From Achromobacter piechaudii NBRC 102461 (GTDB lineage: Bacteria > Pseudomonadota > Gammaproteobacteria > Burkholderiales > Burkholderiaceae_B): DNA of 64,000 bases. The position numbers were made by a program, and so were the translations under genes. Location of the stretch: assembly GCF_001571245.1 (NCBI RefSeq), contig NZ_BCTK01000006.1:186001-250000 (forward strand), given 5' to 3'. The notes under the pieces were generated by a model. The model ran no database searches. It was not told where the DNA came from and saw nothing but the letters and a program-made list of their open reading frames with translations. Below, piece after piece: positions 25,346 to 34,381 of the stretch (position 1 is its first letter; each line of letters opens with the position of its first letter).

Positions 25346-28300
25346 TTACGCGTGGGGCTGCGTGGCGGGCGGCGCGTTCGTGTCGATGTGCGGCACGCAC
25401 TCCGGCGCTTCATGCGGCGCGGCCGAGTGCAGCGGCTTGCCGCCCAGCGTACGCAGCAACACATAGAACACCGGCGTCAGGAACAGGCCGAACAAGGTCA
25501 CGCCCAACATCCCGAAGAACACCGCGACCCCCATGGCATGGCGCATTTCCGAACCGGCGCCCGAGGACAGCACCAGCGGCACCACACCCATGATGAACGC
25601 GATGGACGTCATCAGGATCGGACGCAGACGCAAGCGGCTGGCTTCGATGGCGGCTTGCAGCGGCGTGCGGCCGTTCATCTCAAGCTCGCGGGCGAATTCG
25701 ACGATCAGGATCGCGTTCTTCGCGGACAGCCCCACCAGCACCATCAAGCCGATCTGCGTGAAGATGTTGTTGTCGTTGCCCGTCAGGTACACGCCCGTCA
25801 GCGCGGCCAGGATGCTCATCGGCACGATCAGGATCACGGCCAGCGGCAGCGTCAGGCTTTCATACAGCGCGGCCAGCACCAGGAACACCAGCAGCACGCT
25901 GATGGGGAATACCCACAAGCCGGCATTGCCCGCCAGGATCTGCTGATACGTCAGGTCGGTCCATTCGAACTTCACGCCACGCGGCAGCGTCTCAGCAGCG
26001 ACGCGTTCGGCGGCGGCCTGCGCCTGATCGGACGAATAGCCGGGGGCCGGGCCGCCGTTGATGTCGGCGGCGGTGTAGCCGTTGTAGCGCACCACCATTT
26101 CCGGGCCGAAGGTCTGGTTCACCGTCACCAGCGAGGACAGCGGCACCATGTCGCCCGCAGCATTGCGGGTCTTCAGTTGCAGGATGTCGTCGGCGTGCGC
26201 GCGGAACTGCGCGTCGGCTTGCGCCCGCACCTGGAAGACGCGGCCGAAACGGTTGAAGTCGTTCACGTACATCGAGCCCAGGTAGATCTGCATCGTGTCG
26301 AACACTTCGGTCACCGGCACGCCCAACTGCTTGGCCTTGACGCGGTCCAGGTCCACGTCCAGCTGCGGCACGTTGATTTCATAGCTGGAGAACGCGGGGC
26401 CCAGCTCCGGCGTTTGGCGCGCCTTTTCCAGGAAGGCCTGCTTGGCTTTGTCCAGCTCGGCATAACCGAGCGCGGCGCGGTCTTCCAGTTGCAGCTTGAA
26501 GCCGCCCAGCGTGCCCAGGCCCATCACGGGCGGAGGCGGGAACACGGCGATGAACGAGTCCTGAATGGCAGCGAACTTCTGGTTCAGCGACGCCGCGATG
26601 GCGTTGCCCGACAGCTCGGCGCTCTTGCGTTCGCCAAAGGGCTTGAGCGTGACGAACACGATGCCGGCGCTGGAGCTGTTGGTGAAACCGTTGATCGACA
26701 GGCCGGGGAACGCGATGGCCGACTGCACGCCCGGTTCCTTCAGGGCGATGTCGCTCATGCGGCGGATCACGGCTTCCGTGCGGTCCAGCGACGCGCCGTT
26801 AGGCAGTTGCGTGAAACCGATCAGGTACTGCTTGTCCTGCGCCGGCACGAAGCCGCCGGGCACCAGGTACGACACGCCGATGGTCGCGGCGACCAGCAGG
26901 GCGTACACGCCCATCGCGCCCGCCTTGCGGCGGATCACGCCGGACACGCCCGTGCCGTAGGACTCGGAGGCGCGGCCGAACATGTTGTTGAACCAGTTGA
27001 AGAAGCGGCCGAACACGCGGTTCATGCCTCGGGTCAGCCAGTCCGGCTTGTCGTGATGGCTCTTGAGCAGCAGGGCCGACAGCGCGGGCGACAGGGTCAG
27101 CGAGTTGAATGCCGAGATCACCGTCGAGATCGCGATGGTCATGGCGAACTGCTTGTAGAACTGTCCGGTCAGGCCGGTCATGAAGGCCAGCGGCACGAAC
27201 ACGGCGCACAGCGTCAGCGCGATGGCGATGATGGGGCCGCTGACTTCGCGCATGGCGCGGTAGGTCGCATCGCGTGGACTCAAGCCCGCCGCGATGTTGC
27301 GTTCTACGTTTTCAACCACCACGATCGCATCGTCCACCACGATCCCGATGGCCAGCACCATCCCGAACAGCGACAGCGCGTTGATGGAATAGCCGAACAC
27401 CAGCAGCAGCGCGAACGTGCCCACGATGGAGACCGGCACGGCCAGCAGCGGAATGATCGAAGCGCGCCACGTTTGCAGGAACAGGATCACCACCAGCACG
27501 ACCAGCGCGATGGCTTCCAGCAGGGTATGCACCACGGCTTCGATACTGGAACGCACGAATTGCGTGGGGTCGTACTCGATGCGGTATTCCACGCCCGGCG
27601 GGAAGTCCTGCGCCAGCTCGGCCATGGCGGCGCGCACCTTGGAGGACACATCCAGCGCGTTGGCGCCCGGCGATTGCATGATGCCCATGCCCACCGCCTG
27701 CTTGTTGTCCAGCAGCGAGCGCAGGCCATATTCCTGCGCGTCCAGTTCCACGCGCGCCACGTCGGACAGATGCGTCACGGCGCCATCGGGCGAGGTCTTC
27801 AGGATGATGTCGCGGAATTCCTCTTCGCTTTGCAGGCGGCCGCGCGCATTCACGTTCAGCTGCAAGGGCACGTCGCCTTGCGTGGGCGACGCACCGATCA
27901 CGCCGGCTGCAACCTGCACGTTCTGTTCGCGGATGGCGGCGACGACTTCGGACGCGGTCATGCCGCGCTGCGCGACCTTCTGCGGGTCTAGCCAGACGCG
28001 CATCGAGTAGTTGCCCGAGCCCCACACCGTCACTTCGCCCACGCCGGTAATGCGCGCCAGGCGGTCCTTGACGTTCAGGATCGCGTAGTTGCGCAGGTAG
28101 GTGATGTCGTAGCGGTCATTGGGCGAAATCAGGTGCACCACCAGCGTCAGCGTCGGCGAGCTCTTGGCGGTAGTCACGCCCAGGCGCTGCACGTCGGGCG
28201 GCAGGCGCGGCAACGCTTGCGACACGCGGTTCTGCACCAACTGCTGCGCCTTGTCCGGGTCCACGCCCAGCTTGAAGTTGACCGTCAGCGTCAGGTTGCC

Positions 28301-28561
28301 GTCGCTGTTGGCCTGCGACTGCATGTACAGCATGTCTTCGACGCCGTTGATGGATTCTTCCAGCGGCGACGCGACGGTCTCGGCGATGACCTTGGGGTTG
28401 GCGCCCGGATACTGCGCGCGCACCACCACCGACGGCGGCACGACTTCCGGGTATTCGGAAATGGGCAACTGGAACATGGCCAACAGGCCGGCCAGCAGCA
28501 CCAGGATGGACAGCACGCCGGCGAAGATCGGGCGGTCGATGAAGAACTTTGAGATATTCAT
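25346..28561 (-). CDS. RND multidrug efflux pump subunit (MexF-like, HAE1 family)
   Basis: This 1071-residue inner-membrane proton antiporter begins MNISKFFIDRPIFAGVLSIL. It has two sets of six membrane helices and two large periplasmic loops. The proton-relay aspartates are Asp410 and Asp411 in GIVVDDAIVVVENVE, with the partner lysine in GLSAKNAILIVEFA. From memory the sequence resembles MexF more than MexB or MexY, for example SISEYPEVVPPSVVVRA-type and FPGLSINGFTNSS blocks. HAE1 pumps export drugs and other amphiphiles. In Achromobacter an AxyEF-OprN system of this kind is known; identity with it is not proven here. Confidence 0.93.
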   Translation of the reverse strand: MNISKFFIDRPIFAGVLSILVLLAGLLAMFQLPISEYPEVVPPSVVVRAQYPGANPKVIAETVASPLEESINGVEDMLYMQSQANSDGNLTLTVNFKLGVDPDKAQQLVQNRVSQALPRLPPDVQRLGVTTAKSSPTLTLVVHLISPNDRYDITYLRNYAILNVKDRLARITGVGEVTVWGSGNYSMRVWLDPQKVAQRGMTASEVVAAIREQNVQVAAGVIGASPTQGDVPLQLNVNARGRLQSEEEFRDIILKTSPDGAVTHLSDVARVELDAQEYGLRSLLDNKQAVGMGIMQSPGANALDVSSKVRAAMAELAQDFPPGVEYRIEYDPTQFVRSSIEAVVHTLLEAIALVVLVVILFLQTWRASIIPLLAVPVSIVGTFALLLVFGYSINALSLFGMVLAIGIVVDDAIVVVENVERNIAAGLSPRDATYRAMREVSGPIIAIALTLCAVFVPLAFMTGLTGQFYKQFAMTIAISTVISAFNSLTLSPALSALLLKSHHDKPDWLTRGMNRVFGRFFNWFNNMFGRASESYGTGVSGVIRRKAGAMGVYALLVAATIGVSYLVPGGFVPAQDKQYLIGFTQLPNGASLDRTEAVIRRMSDIALKEPGVQSAIAFPGLSINGFTNSSSAGIVFVTLKPFGERKSAELSGNAIAASLNQKFAAIQDSFIAVFPPPPVMGLGTLGGFKLQLEDRAALGYAELDKAKQAFLEKARQTPELGPAFSSYEINVPQLDVDLDRVKAKQLGVPVTEVFDTMQIYLGSMYVNDFNRFGRVFQVRAQADAQFRAHADDILQLKTRNAAGDMVPLSSLVTVNQTFGPEMVVRYNGYTAADINGGPAPGYSSDQAQAAAERVAAETLPRGVKFEWTDLTYQQILAGNAGLWVFPISVLLVFLVLAALYESLTLPLAVILIVPMSILAALTGVYLTGNDNNIFTQIGLMVLVGLSAKNAILIVEFARELEMNGRTPLQAAIEASRLRLRPILMTSIAFIMGVVPLVLSSGAGSEMRHAMGVAVFFGMLGVTLFGLFLTPVFYVLLRTLGGKPLHSAAPHEAPECVPHIDTNAPPATQPHA

Positions 28562-28587
28562 GAGCGTTCTCTGTAGACGCGCGGGCC

Positions 28588-29784
28588 TTACTTGACCTGG
28601 GCCGCGGCGGTCTGCACCGGTGCGCGCTGGGCGGCGACCATGGGCACGACGGTGGGGGATACGGCGTCGCCGGGGCGGATGCGTTGCAGGCCGTTGACGA
28701 CGATGCGTTCGCCGGCGGACAGGCCCGAATCAACGACGCGCAGGCCTTCCTGGTTGGCGCCCAGCTTGACCTGGCGGTAGACGGCGTGGTTCTTGTCATC
28801 CAGCACCAGCACGTAGCGCTTGTCCTGGTCGGTGCCGATGGCTTTTTCGTCGATCAGCACGGCCGAGCGCGGGTCGCTGCCGCCCAGCCGGACGCGGGCG
28901 TACAGGCCGGGCAGGAGCGAGCCGTCGGCGTTGTCGAATTCGGCGCGCACGCGGATCGTGCCCGACGTGGCGTCCAGCCGGTTGTCCACCGACTGCACGA
29001 CGCCGGTGCGCGAATAACCTTCCTCGTTGGCCAGGCCGAGTTCGACCGGCACCGAACCTGCACGGCCGTTGCGGGCGGGGTTCACGTACTTCAGGAACGT
29101 TTGTTCGTCCACGTCGAACGATGCGTACATCTTCGACACCGACACCAGCGTGGTCAGCGGCACCGAGGCGGCGCCGGCTGCCACCACGTTGCCCACGGTG
29201 ACCTCGGCGCGCGAGACGCGGCCGGTCACCGGGGCTTCGATACGCGTGTAGCCGAGGTTCAGCTTGGCGTAGTCCAGCGCGGCCTGCGCGCCTTGCAGGT
29301 TGGCGGCGGCTTCGCGCGAGGCGTTCTGCTTTTCCTCGAAGTCGCGGCGGGCGATGGCGTTGTCGGCCAGCAGGCGCTGGCCGCGAGCCAGTTCGGTCGC
29401 GGTGTACGAGGCGCGGGCCTTGGCGGCCGTCAGCGCGGCGGCGGCGCGGTCGACCTCGGCGGCGTAGGGGCGCGGGTCGATGGTGAAGAGCACATCGCCC
29501 TTCTTGACGATGCTGCCGTCCTGGAAGTGCACCTGGGTCAGCGTGCCCGAGACCAGCGGGCGGATGTCGACGCGGTCAATCGCTTCCAGCCGGCCGGAGT
29601 AGCGCTGCCAGTCCACGATGGTCTTGTTGATGACTTCGGCCACTTCGACGGGCGGCGCGGAGGGCGCGCCCTGGGCGACGGCGACGTTGCCGCCCGCGCG
29701 GCCGTGGGTCAGGGCGTAGCCGCCTCCGGCTGCCAGGATGGCGGCAAATACAACGAGCATAGCGATACGTTTACGCGAAACCAT
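28588..29784 (-). CDS. RND efflux periplasmic adaptor subunit (MexE-like)
   Basis: This 398-residue membrane-fusion protein is anchored by an N-terminal helix at about 7-28 (IAMLVVFAAILAAGGGYAL). It shows the lipoyl half-motifs RPLVSGTLTQVHFQDGSIVK and IEAPVTGRVSRAEVTVGNVV flanking a coiled-coil hairpin at about 95-165, then beta-barrel and membrane-proximal domains. AAGGAAA fixes the start at 29784. It bridges the pump and the outer-membrane channel encoded by the two following genes, in the usual adaptor-pump-channel order. Confidence 0.92.
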   Translation of the reverse strand: MVSRKRIAMLVVFAAILAAGGGYALTHGRAGGNVAVAQGAPSAPPVEVAEVINKTIVDWQRYSGRLEAIDRVDIRPLVSGTLTQVHFQDGSIVKKGDVLFTIDPRPYAAEVDRAAAALTAAKARASYTATELARGQRLLADNAIARRDFEEKQNASREAAANLQGAQAALDYAKLNLGYTRIEAPVTGRVSRAEVTVGNVVAAGAASVPLTTLVSVSKMYASFDVDEQTFLKYVNPARNGRAGSVPVELGLANEEGYSRTGVVQSVDNRLDATSGTIRVRAEFDNADGSLLPGLYARVRLGGSDPRSAVLIDEKAIGTDQDKRYVLVLDDKNHAVYRQVKLGANQEGLRVVDSGLSAGERIVVNGLQRIRPGDAVSPTVVPMVAAQRAPVQTAAAQVK

Positions 29785-30172
29785 GATGTTTCCTTGAGTG
29801 ATGTAGGTGCGATCGGCGCGCTTGCTCGGAGCCCGGGGCGGGGGCGGCTGCGGCGGTCCTGGCATGGCAGTCCTTAGCGTCCGTTCGCGTATATGCTTAT
29901 GCTGCGATGCAACATCGAACAGAGTTGCGGATCCGAGTCAGAGGGCCGGGGGCAAGGCGGGCTCTGCGGGGACGGAAGCTGAGGGTTGACATGCCCTGTC
30001 GGGTCGCCGGGAGGCAAGGGCACTTCAAGATGGTTCGCATTCTGAGTGTTTTGTGGGGCCGGATAAACATCTCTAATCCGGCAACACTGTTCGACAGATC
30101 TGACTAATCAGCGCCCAAATCGGGTTATGCTCCGTTCACCCCGACTTATTTGCCAAAAAGGACACCGTCGCC
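29785..30172. promoter_or_regulatory. Divergent control region of the RND operon with a perfect LysR box
   Basis: In this 388-bp gap, GCCGGAT (30058-30064) and ATCCGGC (30076-30082) form a perfect 7-bp dyad separated by 11 bp, exactly the T-N11-A arrangement of LysR operators. It lies 91 bp from the LysR start and 274 bp from the adaptor start. No gene is apparent in the gap. Confidence 0.6.
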
Positions 30173-31255
30173 ATGGACCGTTTTCAGGCTATGCAGGTGT
30201 TTGTGCGCGTCGTGGACGCCAACAGCTTCACGCGGGCGGCCGACAGCCTCTCGCTACCGCGCACCACCGTCACCACCATCATCCAGAACCTCGAACGCCT
30301 GCTGGGCGTGCGACTGCTGAACCGCACCACGCGCCGTATCGGCCTGACGCCGGACGGCGCGGGCTATTACCAGCATTGCGTGCGCATCCTGGCCGACGTC
30401 GAAGAAACCGAGGCCTGTTTCCAGGAAGCGGCGCTGCGCCTGAAGGGCCGGCTGCGCATCGACGTGCCGACCTGCATCGGCCGTTTGATCCTGATCCCCT
30501 CATTGTGTGATTTCCACGACAAATACCCCGATGTCGAGCTGGTGCTGGGTTTGGGCGACCGGCCGGTGGATATGGTGCAAGAGGCGGTCGACTGCGTGAT
30601 CCGCGGGGGCGAGCTGGAAGATTCCAGCCTGGTTGCCCGCCGCATCGGCACCTTGCAGACCGTCACCTGCGCCTCGCCCACCTACATCGCGCGCCACGGC
30701 ATGCCGCAAACGATCGAAGCGCTGCGCGATCACCACGCCGTGCATTACTTCATGAGCCGCACGGGCCGCAACTGCCCGTGGGACTTCAAGGTGGACGGCA
30801 AGCATCAGGAAGTGGACATGAAGGGCACGGTGGCGGTGAACGAAGCCGGCGCCTATCTGGATTGCGGGCTGAAGGGCTTTGGACTGATCCAGGTGGCCCG
30901 CTACATGGCGCTGCCCCATCTGCAATCGGGCGAACTGATCGAGATCCTGCCGCAGTGGAAACCCAGTTCCACGCCGATTTCGGTGCTGTACCCGCAAAGC
31001 CGCCAGCTTTCGCCCAAGGTGCGCGCGTTTACCGATTGGGTGGCGGAATTGTTTGCCGGCTGCCCGCTCTTGAGCGGTCGCGACGAAACTGACCCGGCCG
31101 CGGCCAGCTGCGGCGTCTACCAACGCCAGTTGGGCATGCCCAGCGCCATGACGCTGGGCGCGCCCGCCGCGCAGCCGCAGGCTGAACCGGTGCTGGCGCA
31201 GACGCCGCCGCGCCGTCGCAGCGCCCGCGAAGAGGCTGCCGAGTACGCCTTGTAA
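30173..31255 (+). CDS. LysR family regulator divergent from the RND efflux operon
   Basis: This 360-residue regulator has a winged helix (DRFQAMQVFVRVVDANSFTR, then SLPRTTVTTIIQNLERLLGV and LLNRTTRRIGLTPDG) of the CrgA/DmlR group rather than the MexT group, and an effector domain from about residue 90. The C-terminal ~60 residues (rich in Ala, Pro and Arg) exceed the family's ~300-residue norm. It probably controls the divergent efflux operon through the dyad at 30058-30082. Whether it activates or represses is not visible. Confidence 0.86.
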   Translation: MDRFQAMQVFVRVVDANSFTRAADSLSLPRTTVTTIIQNLERLLGVRLLNRTTRRIGLTPDGAGYYQHCVRILADVEETEACFQEAALRLKGRLRIDVPTCIGRLILIPSLCDFHDKYPDVELVLGLGDRPVDMVQEAVDCVIRGGELEDSSLVARRIGTLQTVTCASPTYIARHGMPQTIEALRDHHAVHYFMSRTGRNCPWDFKVDGKHQEVDMKGTVAVNEAGAYLDCGLKGFGLIQVARYMALPHLQSGELIEILPQWKPSSTPISVLYPQSRQLSPKVRAFTDWVAELFAGCPLLSGRDETDPAAASCGVYQRQLGMPSAMTLGAPAAQPQAEPVLAQTPPRRRSAREEAAEYAL

Positions 31256-31405
31256 GCGGCAGGCGTGGCGCGCCCGGTGCGCGCCACGCCGCAACACCAC
31301 GGGAAACCCCGTAGTAAATACAGGGCTTGCGTCCCTCGTATATCTTGAAACGTCTGTATAGTCCGACAGTCAAAGCCTACAACGCCCTTACTGTCGACCC
31401 GTGCT

Positions 31406-32530
31406 ATGCAGCCTGTACTACCCGCTTATTTGATCGCCCGCTGGCTGCTTCTGCTTGTGCTGTTGGCTGGGGTGTACTTCCTCAGCGGCTTCCTCGTCCC
31501 CGCGCTTGCGGCCCTGATCATCGGGTTGGCCAGCTGGCCGTTGTATCAACGCCTGGTGGTCCGCTGCGGCGGCCGCACTGCCGTCGCCGCCTCGCTGGCG
31601 TTGCTGATGGTCATTGTGGTGCTGATCGTGCCGATGTCGTTGGCGCTGTCCTACGCCATCAAGGAAGCCAGCACCTTCTTCGCCTGGGCCATCGCGGCCA
31701 ACCGCCACGGCGTGGCCGTGCCCAACTGGATCACCTCGATGCCCGTCGTGGGCGAACGGCTGGGCCAGTACTGGGAATCCTATATCGGCGAGCCGCACGC
31801 GCTGGGCGCGCTGGTCGAAGCCGTCAGCGGCGAACACCTGGGCAATATCTACCGCATGGTGCTGGCGGCCACGGGCAACGTGTTCCAGCTTCTGCTGACC
31901 GTGCTGTTCATGCTGATCACGCTGTTCTTCGTCTACAAGGACGGCATCCGCATGGTGGCGCAGCTGGATGTGCTGGGCGAACGCATCCTGCCGGCCCGCT
32001 GGCAGCGCTTCTCGCGCGTGGTGCCGGCCACCATCAATTCCACCGTCACCGGCATGGGCCTGATCGCGCTGGGCGAGGGTCTGGTGCTGGGCGTGGCGTA
32101 CTGGGTGGCGGGCGTGCCTTCGCCGGTGCTGCTGGGCGTGGTGACGGGTTTCATGGCGCTGATACCGGGCGGCGCGCCCTTGTCCTTCACGCTGGTGTCC
32201 CTGTATCTGGTCGGCTCGGGCCATGTGGTCGCGGGCATCGCGCTGATGGTCTGGGGCAGCGTTGAACTCTTCATCGTCGACAAGACCCTGCGGCCGCGCC
32301 TGGTGGGCGGGCCCGTCAAGCTGCCTTTCCTGCCGACGTTCTTCGGCCTGGTGGGCGGTGTAAAGACGATGGGTCTGGTTGGCCTGTTCGTCGGTCCGGT
32401 GCTGATGGCGCTGCTGGTAGCCGTGTGGCGCGAATGGGTGCATCACGAAGTCCAGGAACGCGACGCCGAACGCTCGCACCCGCCCGCGCCGCCGTTGCCG
32501 CCACGCGTGGAAAAAACGCCCATCGCCTGA
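31406..32530 (+). CDS. AI-2E family transporter (UPF0118/PerM-like permease)
   Basis: This 374-residue inner-membrane protein has seven to eight hydrophobic helices: a pair at about 10-50, one near 60-80, then after a ~70-residue soluble loop a block from about 155 to 345. GVVTGFMALIPGGAPLSF and the SVELFIVDKTLRPRLVG block are characteristic of the AI-2E/PerM family. Members have been linked to autoinducer-2 export or to Na+/H+ antiport, so the substrate is open. A Pro-rich cytoplasmic tail ends the protein. It is probably monocistronic. Confidence 0.88.
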   Translation: MQPVLPAYLIARWLLLLVLLAGVYFLSGFLVPALAALIIGLASWPLYQRLVVRCGGRTAVAASLALLMVIVVLIVPMSLALSYAIKEASTFFAWAIAANRHGVAVPNWITSMPVVGERLGQYWESYIGEPHALGALVEAVSGEHLGNIYRMVLAATGNVFQLLLTVLFMLITLFFVYKDGIRMVAQLDVLGERILPARWQRFSRVVPATINSTVTGMGLIALGEGLVLGVAYWVAGVPSPVLLGVVTGFMALIPGGAPLSFTLVSLYLVGSGHVVAGIALMVWGSVELFIVDKTLRPRLVGGPVKLPFLPTFFGLVGGVKTMGLVGLFVGPVLMALLVAVWREWVHHEVQERDAERSHPPAPPLPPRVEKTPIA

Positions 32531-32646
32531 CGCATGCGCGGGCCGCTTTGGTAATCTAGCCATCCCCGCGTTTACCGGCGCCTGACCGGTACGCGCCTGC
32601 CCCGCCCGCAGACGCTTCGCAACCGCCGCGGGGTGTGAGGATTGAG

Positions 32647-33417
32647 ATGTCCGGGTTCCTGCACGATGATCAGATAGCCGTCCTGCGCAAGCAGGGCTTT
32701 GTGGTGGCCCGCCAGTTCGCGGACGCCAGCCAGGTGGCCGCGCTGCGCGCATTGGCCGAGCGACATTTGCAAGAGCATGTCGCGCCCATCGAATACGAAG
32801 CCGACCTGCGTTACCCCGGCGCGCCCGAGTCGCGCACGGCGCAAGGCGGCCTGACCGTACGCCGCCTGCTGAACGCCTACGCGCGCGATCCGCTGTTCGC
32901 GCAATGGGCCACGGACCCGCGCATCGGCCAATGGCTGGCGCGTTATTTCGGCGAGCCGGCCGTGCTGTCCACCGTGCATCACAACTGCGTCATGACCAAG
33001 CACCCGGCCTATGGCAGCCTGACGGGCTGGCATCAGGACATCCGCTACTGGTCTTTCTCGGACACCGATCTGGTTTCCTGTTGGCTGGCGCTGGTGCCCG
33101 AGAGCCCGGACAACGGCGGCCTGTCGTTCATCCCCGGTTCCCACACGGCGGCCTACGCGCCCGAGCAGTTCGACGACAAGAAATTCTTCCGCGACGACGC
33201 GCCGCAAAACGCCGATTGGATCGCGCGTGCCGTCAGCCCCAGGCTGGAAGCGGGTGACGTGGTGTTCTTCCATTGCCGCACCCTGCACGCCGCGCCCGGC
33301 AATCGCAGCGACCGAGTCAAGCTGTCCCTGGTGCACACCTATCACCCCGCGTCCTGCCATCCGATTGCGGGTACGCGTTCTGCATCGCAGCCAGGAGTGC
33401 CGCTGGCGGGGGTGTGA
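32647..33417 (+). CDS. Phytanoyl-CoA dioxygenase (PhyH) family protein
   Basis: This 256-residue Fe(II)/2-oxoglutarate oxygenase has the facial triad His129-x-Asp131 in GWHQDIRYW and His214 in CRTLHAAPGN, with Arg220/Arg223 available for the 2-oxoglutarate carboxylate. The family hydroxylates acyl chains, ectoine, halogenated compounds and others, so the substrate is unknown. GAGG six bases upstream supports the ATG at 32647 over a GTG at 32635. An IclR regulator lies downstream on the same strand behind its own AT-rich promoter. Confidence 0.85.
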   Translation: MSGFLHDDQIAVLRKQGFVVARQFADASQVAALRALAERHLQEHVAPIEYEADLRYPGAPESRTAQGGLTVRRLLNAYARDPLFAQWATDPRIGQWLARYFGEPAVLSTVHHNCVMTKHPAYGSLTGWHQDIRYWSFSDTDLVSCWLALVPESPDNGGLSFIPGSHTAAYAPEQFDDKKFFRDDAPQNADWIARAVSPRLEAGDVVFFHCRTLHAAPGNRSDRVKLSLVHTYHPASCHPIAGTRSASQPGVPLAGV

Positions 33418-33438
33418 AAGTGATTGATATTTGCTATT

Positions 33439-33459
33439 AATAATTGAACTACAATTATT
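33439..33459. promoter_or_regulatory. Palindromic operator candidate upstream of the IclR gene
   Basis: AATAATTG (33439-33446) and CAATTATT (33452-33459) form a perfect 8-bp inverted repeat with a 5-bp spacer, in an AT-rich patch about 90 bp before the IclR start. The size and symmetry fit an autoregulatory operator. Confidence 0.45.
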
Positions 33460-33546
33460 TCAAGCGCAATACGCGATGCCGGGCCGGCAAACCCGCATCG
33501 CGTTGTTTCTTGCGCGGCCATCCCGGAACTCAATAGGCTGCTCCCC

Positions 33547-34374
33547 GTGCGCAAATCATCCATCGACGATACGCAAGAACCGCAGGCGACCACCGCAACC
33601 CGGTCGTCGCTGTTTGTCGGTTCCACCGAAAAAGCCTTTCAGGTGCTGCACGCGTTCGACGGCTCCAAGCGCCACATGACGCTGGCCGACATCGCGCGCG
33701 CCTCGGGGCTAGACCGCAGTGCGACGCAGCGGCTGGTCTACACGCTGGAAACGCTGGGCTATCTGCGCCGCATTCCCGATACGCGCAACTACGGCCTGAC
33801 GCCCAAGGTGCTGCAATTTTCGTACAACTACGTGCGCGCCAACGAGCTCATCGACAAGGCCTCGCCGTATCTGCTGGACATCAGCCGCACGCTGGGCGAA
33901 ACCACCAACCTTCAAGAGCTGGATGGGCACGAGATCGTGTTCGTGGCGCGCTTTCCCGGCCATCATCTGGTGAACGTGGACATTGCCGTTGGCAGCCGCC
34001 TGCCGGCATTCTTCACGGCCTCGGGCACGGCTATCCTGTCTCGGCTGACGGACGAGCAGCGCCGTGAAATCCTGGTGCAGACGCGGCTCGACCCCATCAC
34101 GCCTTACACCGAAGTGAACCCCGACAAGTTGCTTGAGCGTGTGCAGCGCGTGGCCGAGAAGGGCTACGCGATCATCGTGAACGAGACGGTGCTGGGCGAC
34201 ATCTCGGTGGCCGCGCCGGTCACCGATCACCGTGGCCTGGCCGTGGCCGCCATCAATATTTCCGTACCCACCACGCGCTGGACCCTGGCCCGCGTCGAAG
34301 CCGAGCTGGCGCCACATGTGCAAGTGGCGGCCACCTCGATTTCAAAGTCCAAATTCGCGGGCTATTCCCGATAG
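33547..34374 (+). CDS. IclR family transcriptional regulator
   Basis: This 275-residue regulator has an N-terminal winged helix at about 25-85 (STEKAFQVLHAFDGSKRHMT, then LADIARASGLDRSATQRLVY) and a C-terminal GAF-like effector domain (about 100-260; GHHLVNVDIAVGSRLPAFFT and the GYAIIVNETVLGDISVAAPV block). The start is a GTG at 33547 with no clear ribosome site. It ends 7 bp from the convergent end of the DapA-family gene, so it is the likely regulator of that minus-strand operon, a common IclR arrangement (inference). Confidence 0.87.
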   Translation: MRKSSIDDTQEPQATTATRSSLFVGSTEKAFQVLHAFDGSKRHMTLADIARASGLDRSATQRLVYTLETLGYLRRIPDTRNYGLTPKVLQFSYNYVRANELIDKASPYLLDISRTLGETTNLQELDGHEIVFVARFPGHHLVNVDIAVGSRLPAFFTASGTAILSRLTDEQRREILVQTRLDPITPYTEVNPDKLLERVQRVAEKGYAIIVNETVLGDISVAAPVTDHRGLAVAAINISVPTTRWTLARVEAELAPHVQVAATSISKSKFAGYSR

Positions 34375-34381
34375 GACGGCG

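Noticed and set aside
25310..27991. 893-codon plus-strand open frame
   Set aside because: It lies antisense to the RND pump and is His/Gln/Arg-rich, as expected for the reverse frame of a high-GC gene; the pump has full family conservation.
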